From Leifsonia williamsii (GTDB lineage Bacteria; Actinomycetota; Actinomycetes; Actinomycetales; Microbacteriaceae), in contig NZ_JAROCF010000001.1 in the NCBI RefSeq assembly GCF_030433685.1, positions 248,001 through 312,000 on the forward strand: a DNA stretch of 64,000 nucleotides, written 5' to 3'. The notes beneath the pieces were generated by a model. That model was not told where the DNA came from. It made no database searches and saw nothing but the letters and a program-made list of their open reading frames with translations. Made by a program: the position numbers and the translations under genes. Positions 24,318-35,541 of this stretch are shown here, in pieces. Position 1 is the first letter of the stretch. Every line of letters begins with the position of its first letter.

Positions 24318-24348
24318 CGCCGGGCGCGGTCGCGTCGGAGGGCCCCGG

Positions 24349-24354
24349 TATGGT
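24349..24354 (+). promoter_or_regulatory. -10 box of a likely leaderless promoter for the phosphoesterase gene
   Basis: TATGGT ends 6 nt before GTG 24361; no ribosome site lies at normal distance. Confidence 0.5.
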
Positions 24355-24360
24355 GGCCGC

Positions 24361-25200
24361 GTGACGGCTCCCCTGCGCATCCTCCACCTCAGCGACACGC
24401 ACCTCACCGGCGACGGGAGGCTGCACTACGGCATCGTCGACAACCTCGCCGGGCTCGACCGCGTGCTCGCGCGCGCGGGCGGTGCGGAGCAGGTCGACGT
24501 GGTCGTGGTCTCCGGCGACCTCTCGGACGACGGGAGCGCCGCCTCCTACCGCCTGCTCGCGGGCACGCTCGAGCCGTGGGCCGCGCAGCGCGGCGCCCGC
24601 ATCGTGTACGCGATGGGCAACCACGATCTCCCCAATGGCTTCGAGGAGGTGCTCGGGGCTCGGGAGGCCGTGGTCGACGTGCGCGGCTTCCGTGTCGTGA
24701 CCGTCGATACGACCGTGCCGCGCGCCGGGTACGGCCGTGTCGGCCAGGAGCGGCTGGAACGGCTGCGTGCCGTGCTCGCGTCGCCCGCTCCGCACGGGAG
24801 CGTGATGGTCCTGCACCATCCGCCCGTCCCTCCGACGACCGGGCTGTTCGAGCCGCTGCGGCTGGTCGACCCGGAGCCGCTGCTGGCGATGTGCGACGCG
24901 ACCGACGTGCGACTCATCCTCGCCGGGCACTTCCACCACGGCCTCGTGACGCAGGCGGGCGAGCGCGGCATCCCCGTCGTCGTCGCCCCGGCGGTTGCGA
25001 ACACGACCGACGTGCTGTGGCCGGCGCCGGGCGAGCGCGCGGTCCGCGGTGCCGGCTTCGCCTGGGTGACGCTGCCGGCCTCCGGCCCGCTGCGTGCGCA
25101 CCTGATCGGGGCACCCTCCCCCGACGACGGCGAGACGGTCTACGAGCTCGACGCCGACGCGATCGCCCGCATCGCGGCCGACGCCGGCTACCCCGGCTGA
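24361..25200 (+). CDS. Calcineurin-like metallophosphoesterase (CpdA-like)
   Basis: A 279-residue two-metal phosphoesterase. All five metal-ligand motifs are present: LSDTHL (DxH), VVSGDLSDDG (GDxx), MGNHD (GNHD), LHHPP and GHFHHG (GHxH). The layout matches class III cyclic-nucleotide phosphodiesterase/CpdA-type enzymes, which hydrolyse cAMP or other phosphodiesters; the true substrate cannot be told. GTG 24361 fits the family start and a leaderless -10 box. Divergent or convergent partners are unrelated, so it is probably monocistronic. Confidence 0.88.
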   Translation: MTAPLRILHLSDTHLTGDGRLHYGIVDNLAGLDRVLARAGGAEQVDVVVVSGDLSDDGSAASYRLLAGTLEPWAAQRGARIVYAMGNHDLPNGFEEVLGAREAVVDVRGFRVVTVDTTVPRAGYGRVGQERLERLRAVLASPAPHGSVMVLHHPPVPPTTGLFEPLRLVDPEPLLAMCDATDVRLILAGHFHHGLVTQAGERGIPVVVAPAVANTTDVLWPAPGERAVRGAGFAWVTLPASGPLRAHLIGAPSPDDGETVYELDADAIARIAADAGYPG

Positions 25201-25224
25201 CCCGCTAGCCGCCGAGCTGACGGC

Positions 25225-25926
25225 TCACGACTTCGGGAACGGGACGTGCGCGCGGATCCACGCGTGCATCGCGACGGCAGCCGCGGCGGACGCGTTGATC
25301 GAGCGGGTGGAGCCGAACTGCGCGATCTCGACGACCGCGTCGGCCGCGGCGAGCGCCTCCTCCGACAGCCCCGGCCCCTCCTGACCGAACAGCAGCACGC
25401 ACGCGCGAGGGAGGTCGAACGTCTCGATCAGCACCGACCCGGGGACGTTGTCCACCGCGATGATCGGCAACCCGGCCTCCCGGGCCCAGGCCACGAAGGC
25501 GGCCACGTCGTCGTGGTGCTGGAGGTGCTGGTACCGGTCGGTGACCATCGCGCCGCGCTTGTTCCACCTCCGGCGCCCGATGATGTGCACGGTGTCGGCC
25601 GCGAACGCGTTGGCGCTGCGCACGATCGAGCCGATGTTCATGTCGTGCTGCCAGTTCTCGATGGCGACGTGGAACGGGTGCCTGTGCTGGTCGAGGTCGG
25701 CGACGATCGCCTCCATCCGCCAGTACCGGTACCGGTCGATGACGTTGCGGGTGTCGCCGTGGCGCAGGAGGTCGGGGTCGTAGTGCGGGTCGTCCGGCCA
25801 TTCGCCCGCCCAGGGGCCGACGCCGTGGGTGGTCAGCTCGTGGGTGGGCGTCGGTGCACCCTCGGGAGCCGGGCCGCCGTCGTGTTGTGCGTCGGCCTGC
25901 TGCCGGTCGGGCTGCTGTTCGCTCAC
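25225..25926 (-). CDS. TrmH/SpoU-family RNA 2'-O-methyltransferase
   Basis: A 233-residue SPOUT enzyme that would methylate ribose 2'-OH groups in tRNA or rRNA with S-adenosylmethionine. The three SpoU motifs are visible: NIGSIVRSANAF (motif 1), LFGQEGPGLS (motif 2) and STRSINASAAAAVAMHAW (motif 3, knot). The first 45 residues are a charged, probably disordered tail. GTG 25926 sits 6 nt after a TACGCT box, which supports this start over internal methionines. It is convergent with the phosphoesterase gene and divergent from the HAD phosphatase gene. Confidence 0.88.
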   Translation of the reverse strand: MSEQQPDRQQADAQHDGGPAPEGAPTPTHELTTHGVGPWAGEWPDDPHYDPDLLRHGDTRNVIDRYRYWRMEAIVADLDQHRHPFHVAIENWQHDMNIGSIVRSANAFAADTVHIIGRRRWNKRGAMVTDRYQHLQHHDDVAAFVAWAREAGLPIIAVDNVPGSVLIETFDLPRACVLLFGQEGPGLSEEALAAADAVVEIAQFGSTRSINASAAAAVAMHAWIRAHVPFPKS

Positions 25927-25932
25927 CGGGAC

Positions 25933-25938
25933 AGCGTA
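25933..25938 (-). promoter_or_regulatory. -10 box of a likely leaderless promoter for the SpoU gene
   Basis: TACGCT on the minus strand, 6 nt before GTG 25926. The divergent HAD gene has its own TAAGCT box at 25974-25979. Confidence 0.5.
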
Positions 25939-26025
25939 GCCGGGCCCGCCCGGACGCCCTCGGCGCGAGGCAATAAGCTGGTCGCGTCCGCCCACCGGCC
26001 ACCCGGCCCGCACGAAAGGATCCCC

Positions 26026-26823
26026 ATGTCCCGTCGCGACGAGATCGAATGCTGGCTGACCGACATGGATGGCGTGCTCGTGCACGAGAACCAGGCGCTG
26101 CCCGGCGCGCCCGAGCTCATCCAGCAGTGGCGCGACCAGGGCGTCCCGTTCCTGGTGCTCACGAACAACTCCATCTTCACGCCGCGCGACCTGGCCGCCC
26201 GCCTGCGCGCGTCGGGCCTGCACGTGCCGGAGGAATCGATCTGGACCTCCGCACTGGCCACCGCCGACTTCCTCAAGTCGCAGGCCCCGGGAGGCTCGGC
26301 CTACGTGATCGGCGAGGCCGGCCTGACCACCGCGCTGCACGAGGCCGGCTTCATCATGACGGACACCAACCCCGATTACGTGGTCGTCGGCGAGACCCGC
26401 AGCTACTCGTTCGACGCGATCACGAAGGCGATCCGCCTGATCGGCAAGGGCGCCCGCTTCATCTCGACCAACCCCGACGCGACCGGCCCGAGCGCCGAGG
26501 GCCCGCTGCCGGCGACCGGCGCGGTGACGGCGATGATCACGAAGGCGACCGGGATGGACCCCTACGTCATCGGCAAGCCCAACCCGATGATGTTCCGCTC
26601 GGCGATGAACCGCATCGGCGCCCACTCGGAGAACACGGCCATGATCGGCGACCGGATGGACACCGACGTGGTCGCGGGCATCGAGGCCGGCCTCCACACC
26701 ATCCTGGTGCTCACCGGCATCAGCGACGAGGCCGAGATCGGCCGCTACCCCTTCCGCCCCGACGAGATCCTGTCCGGCGTGAACGAGCTCGTCACGAAGG
26801 AGCCCGTCGAGACGGAGCTCTGA
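26026..26823 (+). CDS. HAD-superfamily hydrolase, subfamily IIA (NagD-like)
   Basis: A 265-residue phosphatase of the NagD/UmpH type, which removes phosphate from small sugars or nucleotides. Motif I is DMDGVL (nucleophile and acid/base Asp), motif II LVLTNNS, motif III the Lys in IGKPNPMMF, and motif IV GDRMDTDV. The C2 cap domain lies between motifs II and III, as expected for subclass IIA. ATG 26026 follows GAAAGGA. The gene is convergent with the 991-residue protein gene, with a long palindrome in the junction. Confidence 0.92.
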   Translation: MSRRDEIECWLTDMDGVLVHENQALPGAPELIQQWRDQGVPFLVLTNNSIFTPRDLAARLRASGLHVPEESIWTSALATADFLKSQAPGGSAYVIGEAGLTTALHEAGFIMTDTNPDYVVVGETRSYSFDAITKAIRLIGKGARFISTNPDATGPSAEGPLPATGAVTAMITKATGMDPYVIGKPNPMMFRSAMNRIGAHSENTAMIGDRMDTDVVAGIEAGLHTILVLTGISDEAEIGRYPFRPDEILSGVNELVTKEPVETEL

Positions 26824-26898
26824 GCGGGGCGGTCGGGCCACGTCTTCCCGGCTGCTGCCCCGGCCCGGGCGCGACGCGCCCCGGCGCCCGATCCCGCC

Positions 26899-26967
26899 CC
26901 ACCGAGTTGGCGCAACACGCCGCTTCCACCCGCGCCGAGACGGCACGTCGTGACAAACGGATGATGG
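26899..26967. repeat. Dispersed palindromic element, imperfect copy
   Basis: CCACCGAGTTGGCGCAACAC (26899-26918) and the following CGCC resemble, on the opposite strand, the right arm of the perfect element at 38662-38711 (CCATCGAGTTGGCACAACAT). Here the second arm (about 26937-26967) has diverged and pairs imperfectly. It lies between the convergent HAD and 991-residue protein genes and probably works as a bidirectional terminator. Confidence 0.6.
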
Positions 26968-26976
26968 AGGCCGGCG

Positions 26977-29951
<2,975 letters not shown>

Positions 29952-29952
<1 letters not shown>

Positions 29953-30500
29953 TACTCCAGCCCCAGGTCCTTCAGGCCGATCGCGGCGTAGTAGGGGTAG
30001 CCGGCGGCCTCGATGGCCTCGCGCGCCCCGGTGTCGCGGTCGACCACGACGGCGACGGCGGCGATCACGGCGCCCACCTTCTCGAGGGCCTCGGCGGCCT
30101 TGAGCGGGGAGCCTCCCGTCGTGGAGGTGTCCTCGAGCACGATCACGCGCTTGCCGGCGAGGTCCGGGCCCTCGACCTGCTTGCCGCGGCCGTGGTCCTT
30201 CGGCTCCTTGCGCACGACGAAGGCGTCGTAGGCGAGCCCGCGCGCGGCGCCCTGGTGCAGGATCGCGGCGGCGACGGGGTCCGCCCCCATGGTCATGCCG
30301 CCGACGGCCGACACATCCTCCACCCCGGCGATGAGGTCGAGCATGACCTGGCCGATCAGGGGCGCGACCCGGTGGTCGAGGCTGACCTTGCGCAGGTCGA
30401 CGTAGTAGGTGGCCTTCTTGCCGCTGGTCAGCGTGAAGTCGCCGTGGAACACGGCCTCGGCCGAGATGTAGTCGATGAGCTGCTGTCGTGCGTCGGTCAC
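29952..30500 (-). CDS. pyrE: Orotate phosphoribosyltransferase
   Basis: A 182-residue PyrE, which joins orotate and PRPP to form OMP in pyrimidine synthesis. The N-terminal FHGDFTLTSGKKATYYVDLR block, GGMTMGADPVAAAI, VVRKEPKDHGRGKQVEG (flexible catalytic loop with Lys and His) and the PRPP motif VIVLEDTSTTGGS are all present. GTG 30500 matches the family start and follows a TAGAAT box by 7 nt, so the mRNA is probably leaderless. The stop overlaps the start of the 991-residue protein gene. Confidence 0.96.
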
Positions 30501-30507
30501 ATCCCTG

Positions 30508-30513
30508 ATTCTA
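30508..30513 (-). promoter_or_regulatory. -10 box of a likely leaderless promoter for pyrE
   Basis: TAGAAT on the minus strand, 7 nt before GTG 30500. The divergent xth promoter is only about 30 bp away, so the -35 regions of the two must overlap. Confidence 0.55.
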
Positions 30514-30542
30514 GGGCGAAGGGCGGCGTCGGCCCCGGCCGA

Positions 30543-30548
30543 TACGAT
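30543..30548 (+). promoter_or_regulatory. -10 box of a likely leaderless promoter for exonuclease III
   Basis: TACGAT ends 6 nt before ATG 30555. The whole pyrE-xth control region is 54 bp. Confidence 0.5.
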
Positions 30549-30554
30549 CGGGGC

Positions 30555-31403
30555 ATGCGCATCGCCACCTGGAATGTGAACTCCATCCGCACCCGCGTCT
30601 CCCGCGTCGTGGACTGGGCGGTGCGCGAAGACGTGGATGTCCTGGCCATGCAGGAGATCAAGTGCAAGCCGGAGCAGTTTCCGTACGCGCCCTTCGAGGA
30701 GGCCGGGTACGAGGTCGTGCTGCACGGCCTGAACCAGTGGAACGGCGTCGCGATCGCGAGCCGGCTGCCCATCGCCGACGTCGAGATCGGCTTCCCCGAC
30801 ATGCCCGGCTTCCTGAAGGACCACGACGGCCCCGACCTGCCCAAGGAGGCCCGCGCGATCGGCGCCACGATCGAGGGCGTGCGGCTGTGGAGCCTGTACG
30901 TGCCCAACGGCCGCGCGCTCGCCGACCCGCACTACACGTACAAGCTGGACTGGCTGGCCGCGCTGTCCGCGGACACGCGCGCCTGGCTGGCGGCCGACCC
31001 CGACCTCCCGCTGGCGCTCATGGGCGACTGGAACGTCGCCCCGCTCGACTCCGACGTCGGCGACCCGAGCCTGGTCCCCGGCCTCTCGACGCACATCTCG
31101 CCGCCCGAGCGCGCCGCGTTCGCGGACTTCGAGGCGGCGGGCCTGACCGACGTCGTGCGCCCGCTGGTGCCAGAGGGGTACACGTACTGGGACTACAAGC
31201 AGCTCCGCTTCCCACGCAACGAGGGGCTGCGGATCGACTTCATCCTGGGGTCGCGGGCGTTCGCCGACCGGGTGGAGGCTGCGAGCATCCACCGCAACGA
31301 GCGCAAGGGCGACGCGCCCAGCGACCACGTGCCCGTGCTCGTGCAGCTCGCGGACCCGGCCGCCGCCGAGGACGACGACGACCGGCCGATGATCTTCGGC
31401 TGA
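30555..31403 (+). CDS. xth: Exodeoxyribonuclease III / AP endonuclease
   Basis: A 282-residue EEP-fold nuclease that cuts at abasic sites and degrades 3' ends in base-excision repair. Conserved blocks are MRIATWNVNSIRTR, LAMQEIKCKPEQFP (metal-binding Glu), GDWNVAPLDSDVG (Asp and Asn pair), LRIDFILGS and SDHVPVLV (catalytic Asp-His). Length is normal. ATG 30555 is 6 nt after a TACGAT box. The next gene, a small membrane protein, starts within its stop codon (TGATG). Confidence 0.94.
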   Translation: MRIATWNVNSIRTRVSRVVDWAVREDVDVLAMQEIKCKPEQFPYAPFEEAGYEVVLHGLNQWNGVAIASRLPIADVEIGFPDMPGFLKDHDGPDLPKEARAIGATIEGVRLWSLYVPNGRALADPHYTYKLDWLAALSADTRAWLAADPDLPLALMGDWNVAPLDSDVGDPSLVPGLSTHISPPERAAFADFEAAGLTDVVRPLVPEGYTYWDYKQLRFPRNEGLRIDFILGSRAFADRVEAASIHRNERKGDAPSDHVPVLVQLADPAAAEDDDDRPMIFG

Positions 31404-31765
31404 TGGACGCGCCGCCGCCGGTCCGCCCGACGAAGCTCTGGGACGTCATCACGACCACCGTCCTCCTCGTGGTCGGCCTGGTCGTCGCGGCGATCCTCAC
31501 CTTCTTCGCCTTCTTCCTGGTGTTCGCGAGCGACCCGTGCGGCTCGTCGACCCCGTGCGACACCGGGCGCATGGGAATCGGGTTCTTCGTGGCGCTGCTC
31601 GGTCCCGGCGCCGTGACGCTCGTCGCGATCGTGGTGGCGATCGTCCTGCTCGTGCGGAGGCGGATCGCCTTCTGGGCCCCGCTCGCGGGCATCCTGCTCG
31701 CGATCGGCGTGTGGATCGGCGGAGCGGCCCTCGTGATCTCGGGCGTGCCCGGCGCAACCTTCTGA
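31403..31765 (+). CDS. Small membrane protein of unknown function, 120 residues
   Basis: Three predicted helices (about residues 15-42, 58-85 and 91-112) and a cysteine pair in the first loop (DPCGSSTPCDTG) that could form a disulphide outside the membrane. The ATG overlaps the xth stop by one base (TGATG), so it is translated from the same mRNA. No family recognised. Confidence 0.72.
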   Translation: MDAPPPVRPTKLWDVITTTVLLVVGLVVAAILTFFAFFLVFASDPCGSSTPCDTGRMGIGFFVALLGPGAVTLVAIVVAIVLLVRRRIAFWAPLAGILLAIGVWIGGAALVISGVPGATF

Positions 31766-31855
31766 GCCGTCCGCACCGACCTGCGCAAGCTTTCGTTACG
31801 CCGCGTTGCGGGCTGAGGACGCGGCTGCGGGAGGCTTCGGTAGCGTCGGACCATC

Positions 31856-32728
31856 ATGGCCGCCACCGCCGCATCCACCGCCTCCCCCGTCGAGTTCGCC
31901 GGCGTGGGCCGGTCGTTCGCGGCGCAGAAGCGGCGGGGTCACGACTCCGGGGTCCGGACCGTCCTGCGCGACATCACCCTCCGCGTCGAGCCCGGTGAGG
32001 TCGTCGCGATCCTCGGCCCGAGCGGCTGCGGCAAGTCGACGCTGCTGCGCATCGCCGGCGGCCTCGACACTCCGACCGCCGGCACCGCGCTGATCGACGG
32101 CACGGCCGTCTCCGGCATCGACCCGCGGTGCGCGATCGGCTTCCAGGAGCCGCGGCTGCTGCCGTGGCGCTCCCTCGCCGACAACGTCGCCCTGGGCCTG
32201 CCGCGCGGCCTCGACCGCGCAGAAGGCCGTCAGCGCGTCGCGCGCCTGCTCGACCTGGTCGGCCTCTCCGGCTCGGCCCACCTGCGGCCGCGGGAGGTCT
32301 CCGGCGGCATGGCGCAGCGCGCCTCGCTCGCGCGCGCCCTCGCCCGCAACCCCGGCGTGCTGCTGCTCGACGAGCCGTTCGGCGCCCTCGACGCGCTGAC
32401 CCGGCTGAAGATGCAGGACCTCCTGCTCGACGTGCACGCGGCAGCGCCCACCACGATCCTCCTCGTCACCCACGACGTCGACGAGGCCCTCCAACTCGCC
32501 GATCGCATCATCCTGCTCGGCGCGGCGGAGGACGACACCGCGGAGCCGCCCGGCGCCACCGTCCGCCGGGTCACCACGGTCCCCGGCGAACGCCCGCGCG
32601 ACCGCGGTTCGGCGGAGCTCGCCGAGCTGCGCGCCGAGCTGCTCGACGGGCTCGGCATCGACCGGCACGGGAACGCGCACCACCCGGGCGCCGCAACGTT
32701 CTCCACACCCGTACCCGCGCGCGGCTGA
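31856..32728 (+). CDS. ssuB: ABC transporter ATP-binding protein, aliphatic sulfonate type
   Basis: A 290-residue ATPase with intact Walker A (GPSGCGKST), Q-loop FQEPRLLPW, signature VSGGMAQR, Walker B VLLLDEPFGALD and switch THDVDE. FQEPRLLPW and the short helical tail are typical of SsuB/TauB/NrtD importers. It starts at ATG 31856 after TAGCGT at 31841-31846, giving a very short leader. It is followed by the binding protein and permease, in an order (B-A-C) common in actinobacteria. The gene symbol is by family similarity; nitrate- or taurine-type substrates are not excluded. Confidence 0.88.
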   Translation: MAATAASTASPVEFAGVGRSFAAQKRRGHDSGVRTVLRDITLRVEPGEVVAILGPSGCGKSTLLRIAGGLDTPTAGTALIDGTAVSGIDPRCAIGFQEPRLLPWRSLADNVALGLPRGLDRAEGRQRVARLLDLVGLSGSAHLRPREVSGGMAQRASLARALARNPGVLLLDEPFGALDALTRLKMQDLLLDVHAAAPTTILLVTHDVDEALQLADRIILLGAAEDDTAEPPGATVRRVTTVPGERPRDRGSAELAELRAELLDGLGIDRHGNAHHPGAATFSTPVPARG

Positions 32729-32896
32729 CTCCACAGATTCCGGATCGGGCACCCGCCGGGCGAGCGCCCTCGCGAGGATCGTCCTGTCGCCGCCGCACCG
32801 CACGCAGCACCACAGCACAGCACCTCCGCTCCGCCGGCGTCGCACCGCCCAGCACCCACAGACCAGCACCGACCAGCACAGACCAGAGAGGCCACC

Positions 32897-33934
32897 ATGC
32901 GCCGCACTCCCACCATCGTCACCGCCCTCGCGGCCGCCGCCGCGGCGACGGCCCTGCTCCTCACCGGCTGCGTGGCCGGCGAGGGCTCGGCCGCCGAGCC
33001 GAAGAGCACCTCCGGCACCACCCAGGGCGGCACGCTCAACATCGACTTCGCCACCTACAACCCGCTCAGCCTGGTCATCAAGAAGGAGGGCTGGCTCGAG
33101 AAGGCGCTGAAGAAGCAGGGCATCACCGTCAACTGGGTGCAGTCCGCCGGCTCCAACAAGGCCAACGAGGCGCTGCGGTCCGGCGCCATCGACGTCGGCT
33201 CGACCGCAGGATCGGCCGCGTTGCTCGCCCGCTCGAACGGCTCCCCGATCAAGACGATCGACATCTTCTCGCAGCCCGAGTGGTCCGCGATCGTGGTCGG
33301 CCCGAACTCCGACATCACCTCGGTGGAGCAGCTCAAGGGCAAGCAGGTGGCCGCGACCAAGGGCACCGACCCGTACTTCTTCCTGCTGCAGGCGCTGGAG
33401 GCCAACGGGCTCTCGGCCGGCGACGTCACCATCCAGAACCTCCAGCACGCCGACGGCTGGGCCGCGCTGCAGAACGGCTCGGTGCAGGCGTGGAGCGGGC
33501 TCGACCCGATCATGGCCAACGCCGAGAAGTCGGGCGCCAAGCTGATCTACCGCAACGTGTCGTTCAACACCTACGGCTTCCTCAACGCGACCGAGTCCTT
33601 CCTGAAGGACAAGCCGGATGTCGCGCAGACCGTCGTGAACACGTACGAGTACGCCCGCGCCTGGGCGCAGGAGCACCCGGACGAGACGGCGCAGATCCTC
33701 TCCGACGTCGCCGGCATCGACAAGCAGGTGGCGACGACGGTGATCACCGAGCGCACCAACCTCGACGTCTCGCCGATCCCCGGTGACGCGCAGGTGAAGG
33801 TGCTGAAGAAGGTCGGCCCGATCTTCGTCGAGTCCGGCGACGTGCGGGCGCAGAGCGATATCGACGCCGCGCTGAAGTCGCTGCTCGACCCGTCGTTCGC
33901 CAAGGCCGCCGACCCGAGCGCCATCGCGGGCTGA
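32897..33934 (+). CDS. ssuA: ABC transporter substrate-binding lipoprotein, aliphatic sulfonate type
   Basis: A 345-residue binding protein. The signal peptide ends in the lipobox LLTGC (Cys near residue 24). The mature part follows the SsuA/NMT1 fold: GGTLNIDFATYNPLSLVIKK, DVGSTAGSAALLARSNGSPI, LKGKQVAATKGTDPYFFLLQ. It would capture alkanesulfonates or a related anion for the adjacent ATPase and permease. A 168-bp gap with repeated CAGCAC and GACCAGCAC words separates it from ssuB; the ribosome site AGAGAGG is good. Confidence 0.87.
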   Translation: MRRTPTIVTALAAAAAATALLLTGCVAGEGSAAEPKSTSGTTQGGTLNIDFATYNPLSLVIKKEGWLEKALKKQGITVNWVQSAGSNKANEALRSGAIDVGSTAGSAALLARSNGSPIKTIDIFSQPEWSAIVVGPNSDITSVEQLKGKQVAATKGTDPYFFLLQALEANGLSAGDVTIQNLQHADGWAALQNGSVQAWSGLDPIMANAEKSGAKLIYRNVSFNTYGFLNATESFLKDKPDVAQTVVNTYEYARAWAQEHPDETAQILSDVAGIDKQVATTVITERTNLDVSPIPGDAQVKVLKKVGPIFVESGDVRAQSDIDAALKSLLDPSFAKAADPSAIAG

Positions 33935-33941
33935 TCCCGCC

Positions 33942-34859
33942 ATGTCGTATCAGAACGCACCGGAGGGCGACGGCCCGCTGATCGTGGTCGGGGGCCCCGG
34001 CGAGGGGCTCTCGGGCATGTCGGTCGCACGCGAGCGCGGGCGGCCGCCGGCCGACCCGGTCGTCGTGGACGGCGGCGGAGGGGCCGCCGCGCGCACGCCG
34101 TTCCTGTCGCGCCGTTGGGTGCGGATCACCGGAGGGCTCGTCCTCCCCGTGATCCTGCTCGTGGTCTGGCAGGTGGCCTCCACCTCCGGTGCGTTCACCT
34201 CGGCGCAGCTACCGTCCCCGGCGATGGTGTGGGAGGCCGCGGTCGACCTCGCGCAGCGCGGCCTGCTCGGGCTCTACATCGCCATCTCGACTCAGCGCGT
34301 GCTGATCGGCTTCGCCTGCGGAGCGGCGCTCGGGCTGCTGCTCGGCGCGGTCGTCGGGCTGTCCCGCCTCGCCGACATCCTGTTCAGCTCGACGCTCGCC
34401 GCCGTGCGGGCGGTGCCGTCGCTGGCGTGGGTGCCGCTGCTGATCCTGTGGTTCAAGATCGGCGAGGAGTCGAAGATCATCCTGATCGCGATCGGCGCCT
34501 TCTTCCCCGTCTACACGACCGTCGCTGCCGCGCTCCGGCACGTCGACCGCCACCTGGTGGAGGCGGGGCGCGCCTTCGGCCTCCACGGCGTCCGGCTGTT
34601 CTTCACGGTGCAGCTGCCCTCTGTGCTCCCCTCGGTGATCTCGGGGCTCCGGCTCGCACTCGCGCAGGCGTGGCTGTTCCTCGTCGCCGCGGAGCTGATC
34701 GCCTCGTCGATGGGGCTCGGCTTCCTGCTGAGCGACTCGCAGAACAACGGCCGCACCGACCGGCTGTTCCTCGCGATCATCCTGCTCGCCCTGCTGGGCA
34801 AGCTGACGGACTCGTTGCTCGGGTTGTTCGAACGCTGGTCGACGCGACGCTGGACGTGA
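33942..34859 (+). CDS. ssuC: ABC transporter permease, aliphatic sulfonate type
   Basis: A 305-residue permease with a disordered 45-residue N-terminal tail, six helices and the binding-protein-dependent EAA motif (EAGRAFGLHGVRLFFTVQLP). It starts 7 bp after ssuA. With ssuB and ssuA it forms an importer for organosulfur compounds. No desulfonating monooxygenase (ssuD) or NAD(P)H reductase (ssuE) follows, although a flavin monooxygenase/reductase pair lies 28 kb upstream. Confidence 0.9.
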   Translation: MSYQNAPEGDGPLIVVGGPGEGLSGMSVARERGRPPADPVVVDGGGGAAARTPFLSRRWVRITGGLVLPVILLVVWQVASTSGAFTSAQLPSPAMVWEAAVDLAQRGLLGLYIAISTQRVLIGFACGAALGLLLGAVVGLSRLADILFSSTLAAVRAVPSLAWVPLLILWFKIGEESKIILIAIGAFFPVYTTVAAALRHVDRHLVEAGRAFGLHGVRLFFTVQLPSVLPSVISGLRLALAQAWLFLVAAELIASSMGLGFLLSDSQNNGRTDRLFLAIILLALLGKLTDSLLGLFERWSTRRWT

Positions 34860-34929
34860 CGCGGCGGGCGTCGGCGGGCGTTCTCCGCCGACGGCTGACC
34901 GCCGCACGCTATCAGTCGATCGCGCCGCC

Positions 34930-35103
34930 CTACGTGTTGATCGCCTCCGTGACCTGCACCGGACTCTCGAACGTGCGGTCCGGCAGATTCTTGAGCGCGT
35001 CCAGCACCTCCTGCGGCGCATTCTCGCGCTCCGCGGGCGCCTTCCCGCCACACCTACCCTCGATTCCCCGGCTCGCAAGTCCTTGCAGCGCCTTCCGGCG
35101 AAG
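34930..35103 (-). pseudogene. Remnant of a DUF2795-type small protein
   Basis: The minus-strand frame ending at TAG 34930-34932 reads EVLDALKNLPDRTFESPVQV then TEAINT, which matches the C-terminal half of DUF2795 proteins. Upstream, KALQGL resembles the start of the same domain, but the segment between them has lost the expected FPA and charged residues. No ATG, GTG or TTG start occurs in this frame before the divergent gene at 35158. It is most likely a decayed or frameshifted gene; a sequencing error could give the same picture. Confidence 0.5.
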
Positions 35104-35157
35104 GGTTGGTTCGGTCGCGTTCCCACAGACCGAGACCAGACGCGCAAGGAGGTTCCG

Positions 35158-35541
35158 ATGGAACGCGGAAACACGAAGCACGGTCCCGCCCAGGACGAGC
35201 AGCTCAAGCACGAGGCGCAGTCGATCGTGCAGGGGCACGGCGGCAGCAGCCACGTCGAGGAGTGGCGGCAGACGGAGCCGATGCCCGACGACACCGACGA
35301 CGCGGAGGTGATCGCGGCCTCCGGGATCGACGGGGAGGAGCGCGACGCCGGCGCCCCCGTGTCCGGCGCATCACCGGCCACGGATGCCGACCTGGGCGGC
35401 GAGGACGAGGTCATCTTCAGCACCGAGACGGAGGGCGGAGCCGGCGACGAGACCCCTGCCGGCCAGGGCGGTGGTACCGTCGCCGATGCCCCCGGCGCCG
35501 AGGAGGCGGCCACCGCAGGCGACGAGGAGGCGACCCCATGA
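35158..35541 (+). CDS. Acidic protein with actinobacterial KHGPAQDEQ-type N-terminus
   Basis: A 127-residue soluble protein. The first 40 residues (MERGNTKHGPAQDEQLKHEA, then HVEEWRQTEP) match a small actinobacterial family that usually carries a DUF2795 domain at the C-terminus. Here the rest is Asp/Glu/Gly-rich and probably disordered, and a DUF2795 remnant lies on the other strand next to it. ATG 35158 has a perfect AAGGAGG. It is translationally coupled (ATGA) to the baeRF-family gene, suggesting a joint stress or translation role. Confidence 0.72.
   Translation: MERGNTKHGPAQDEQLKHEAQSIVQGHGGSSHVEEWRQTEPMPDDTDDAEVIAASGIDGEERDAGAPVSGASPATDADLGGEDEVIFSTETEGGAGDETPAGQGGGTVADAPGAEEAATAGDEEATP

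Noticed and set aside
31796..33943. A 715-codon minus-strand frame opposite ssuB and ssuA
   Set aside because: Antisense shadow of two clear ABC transporter genes.
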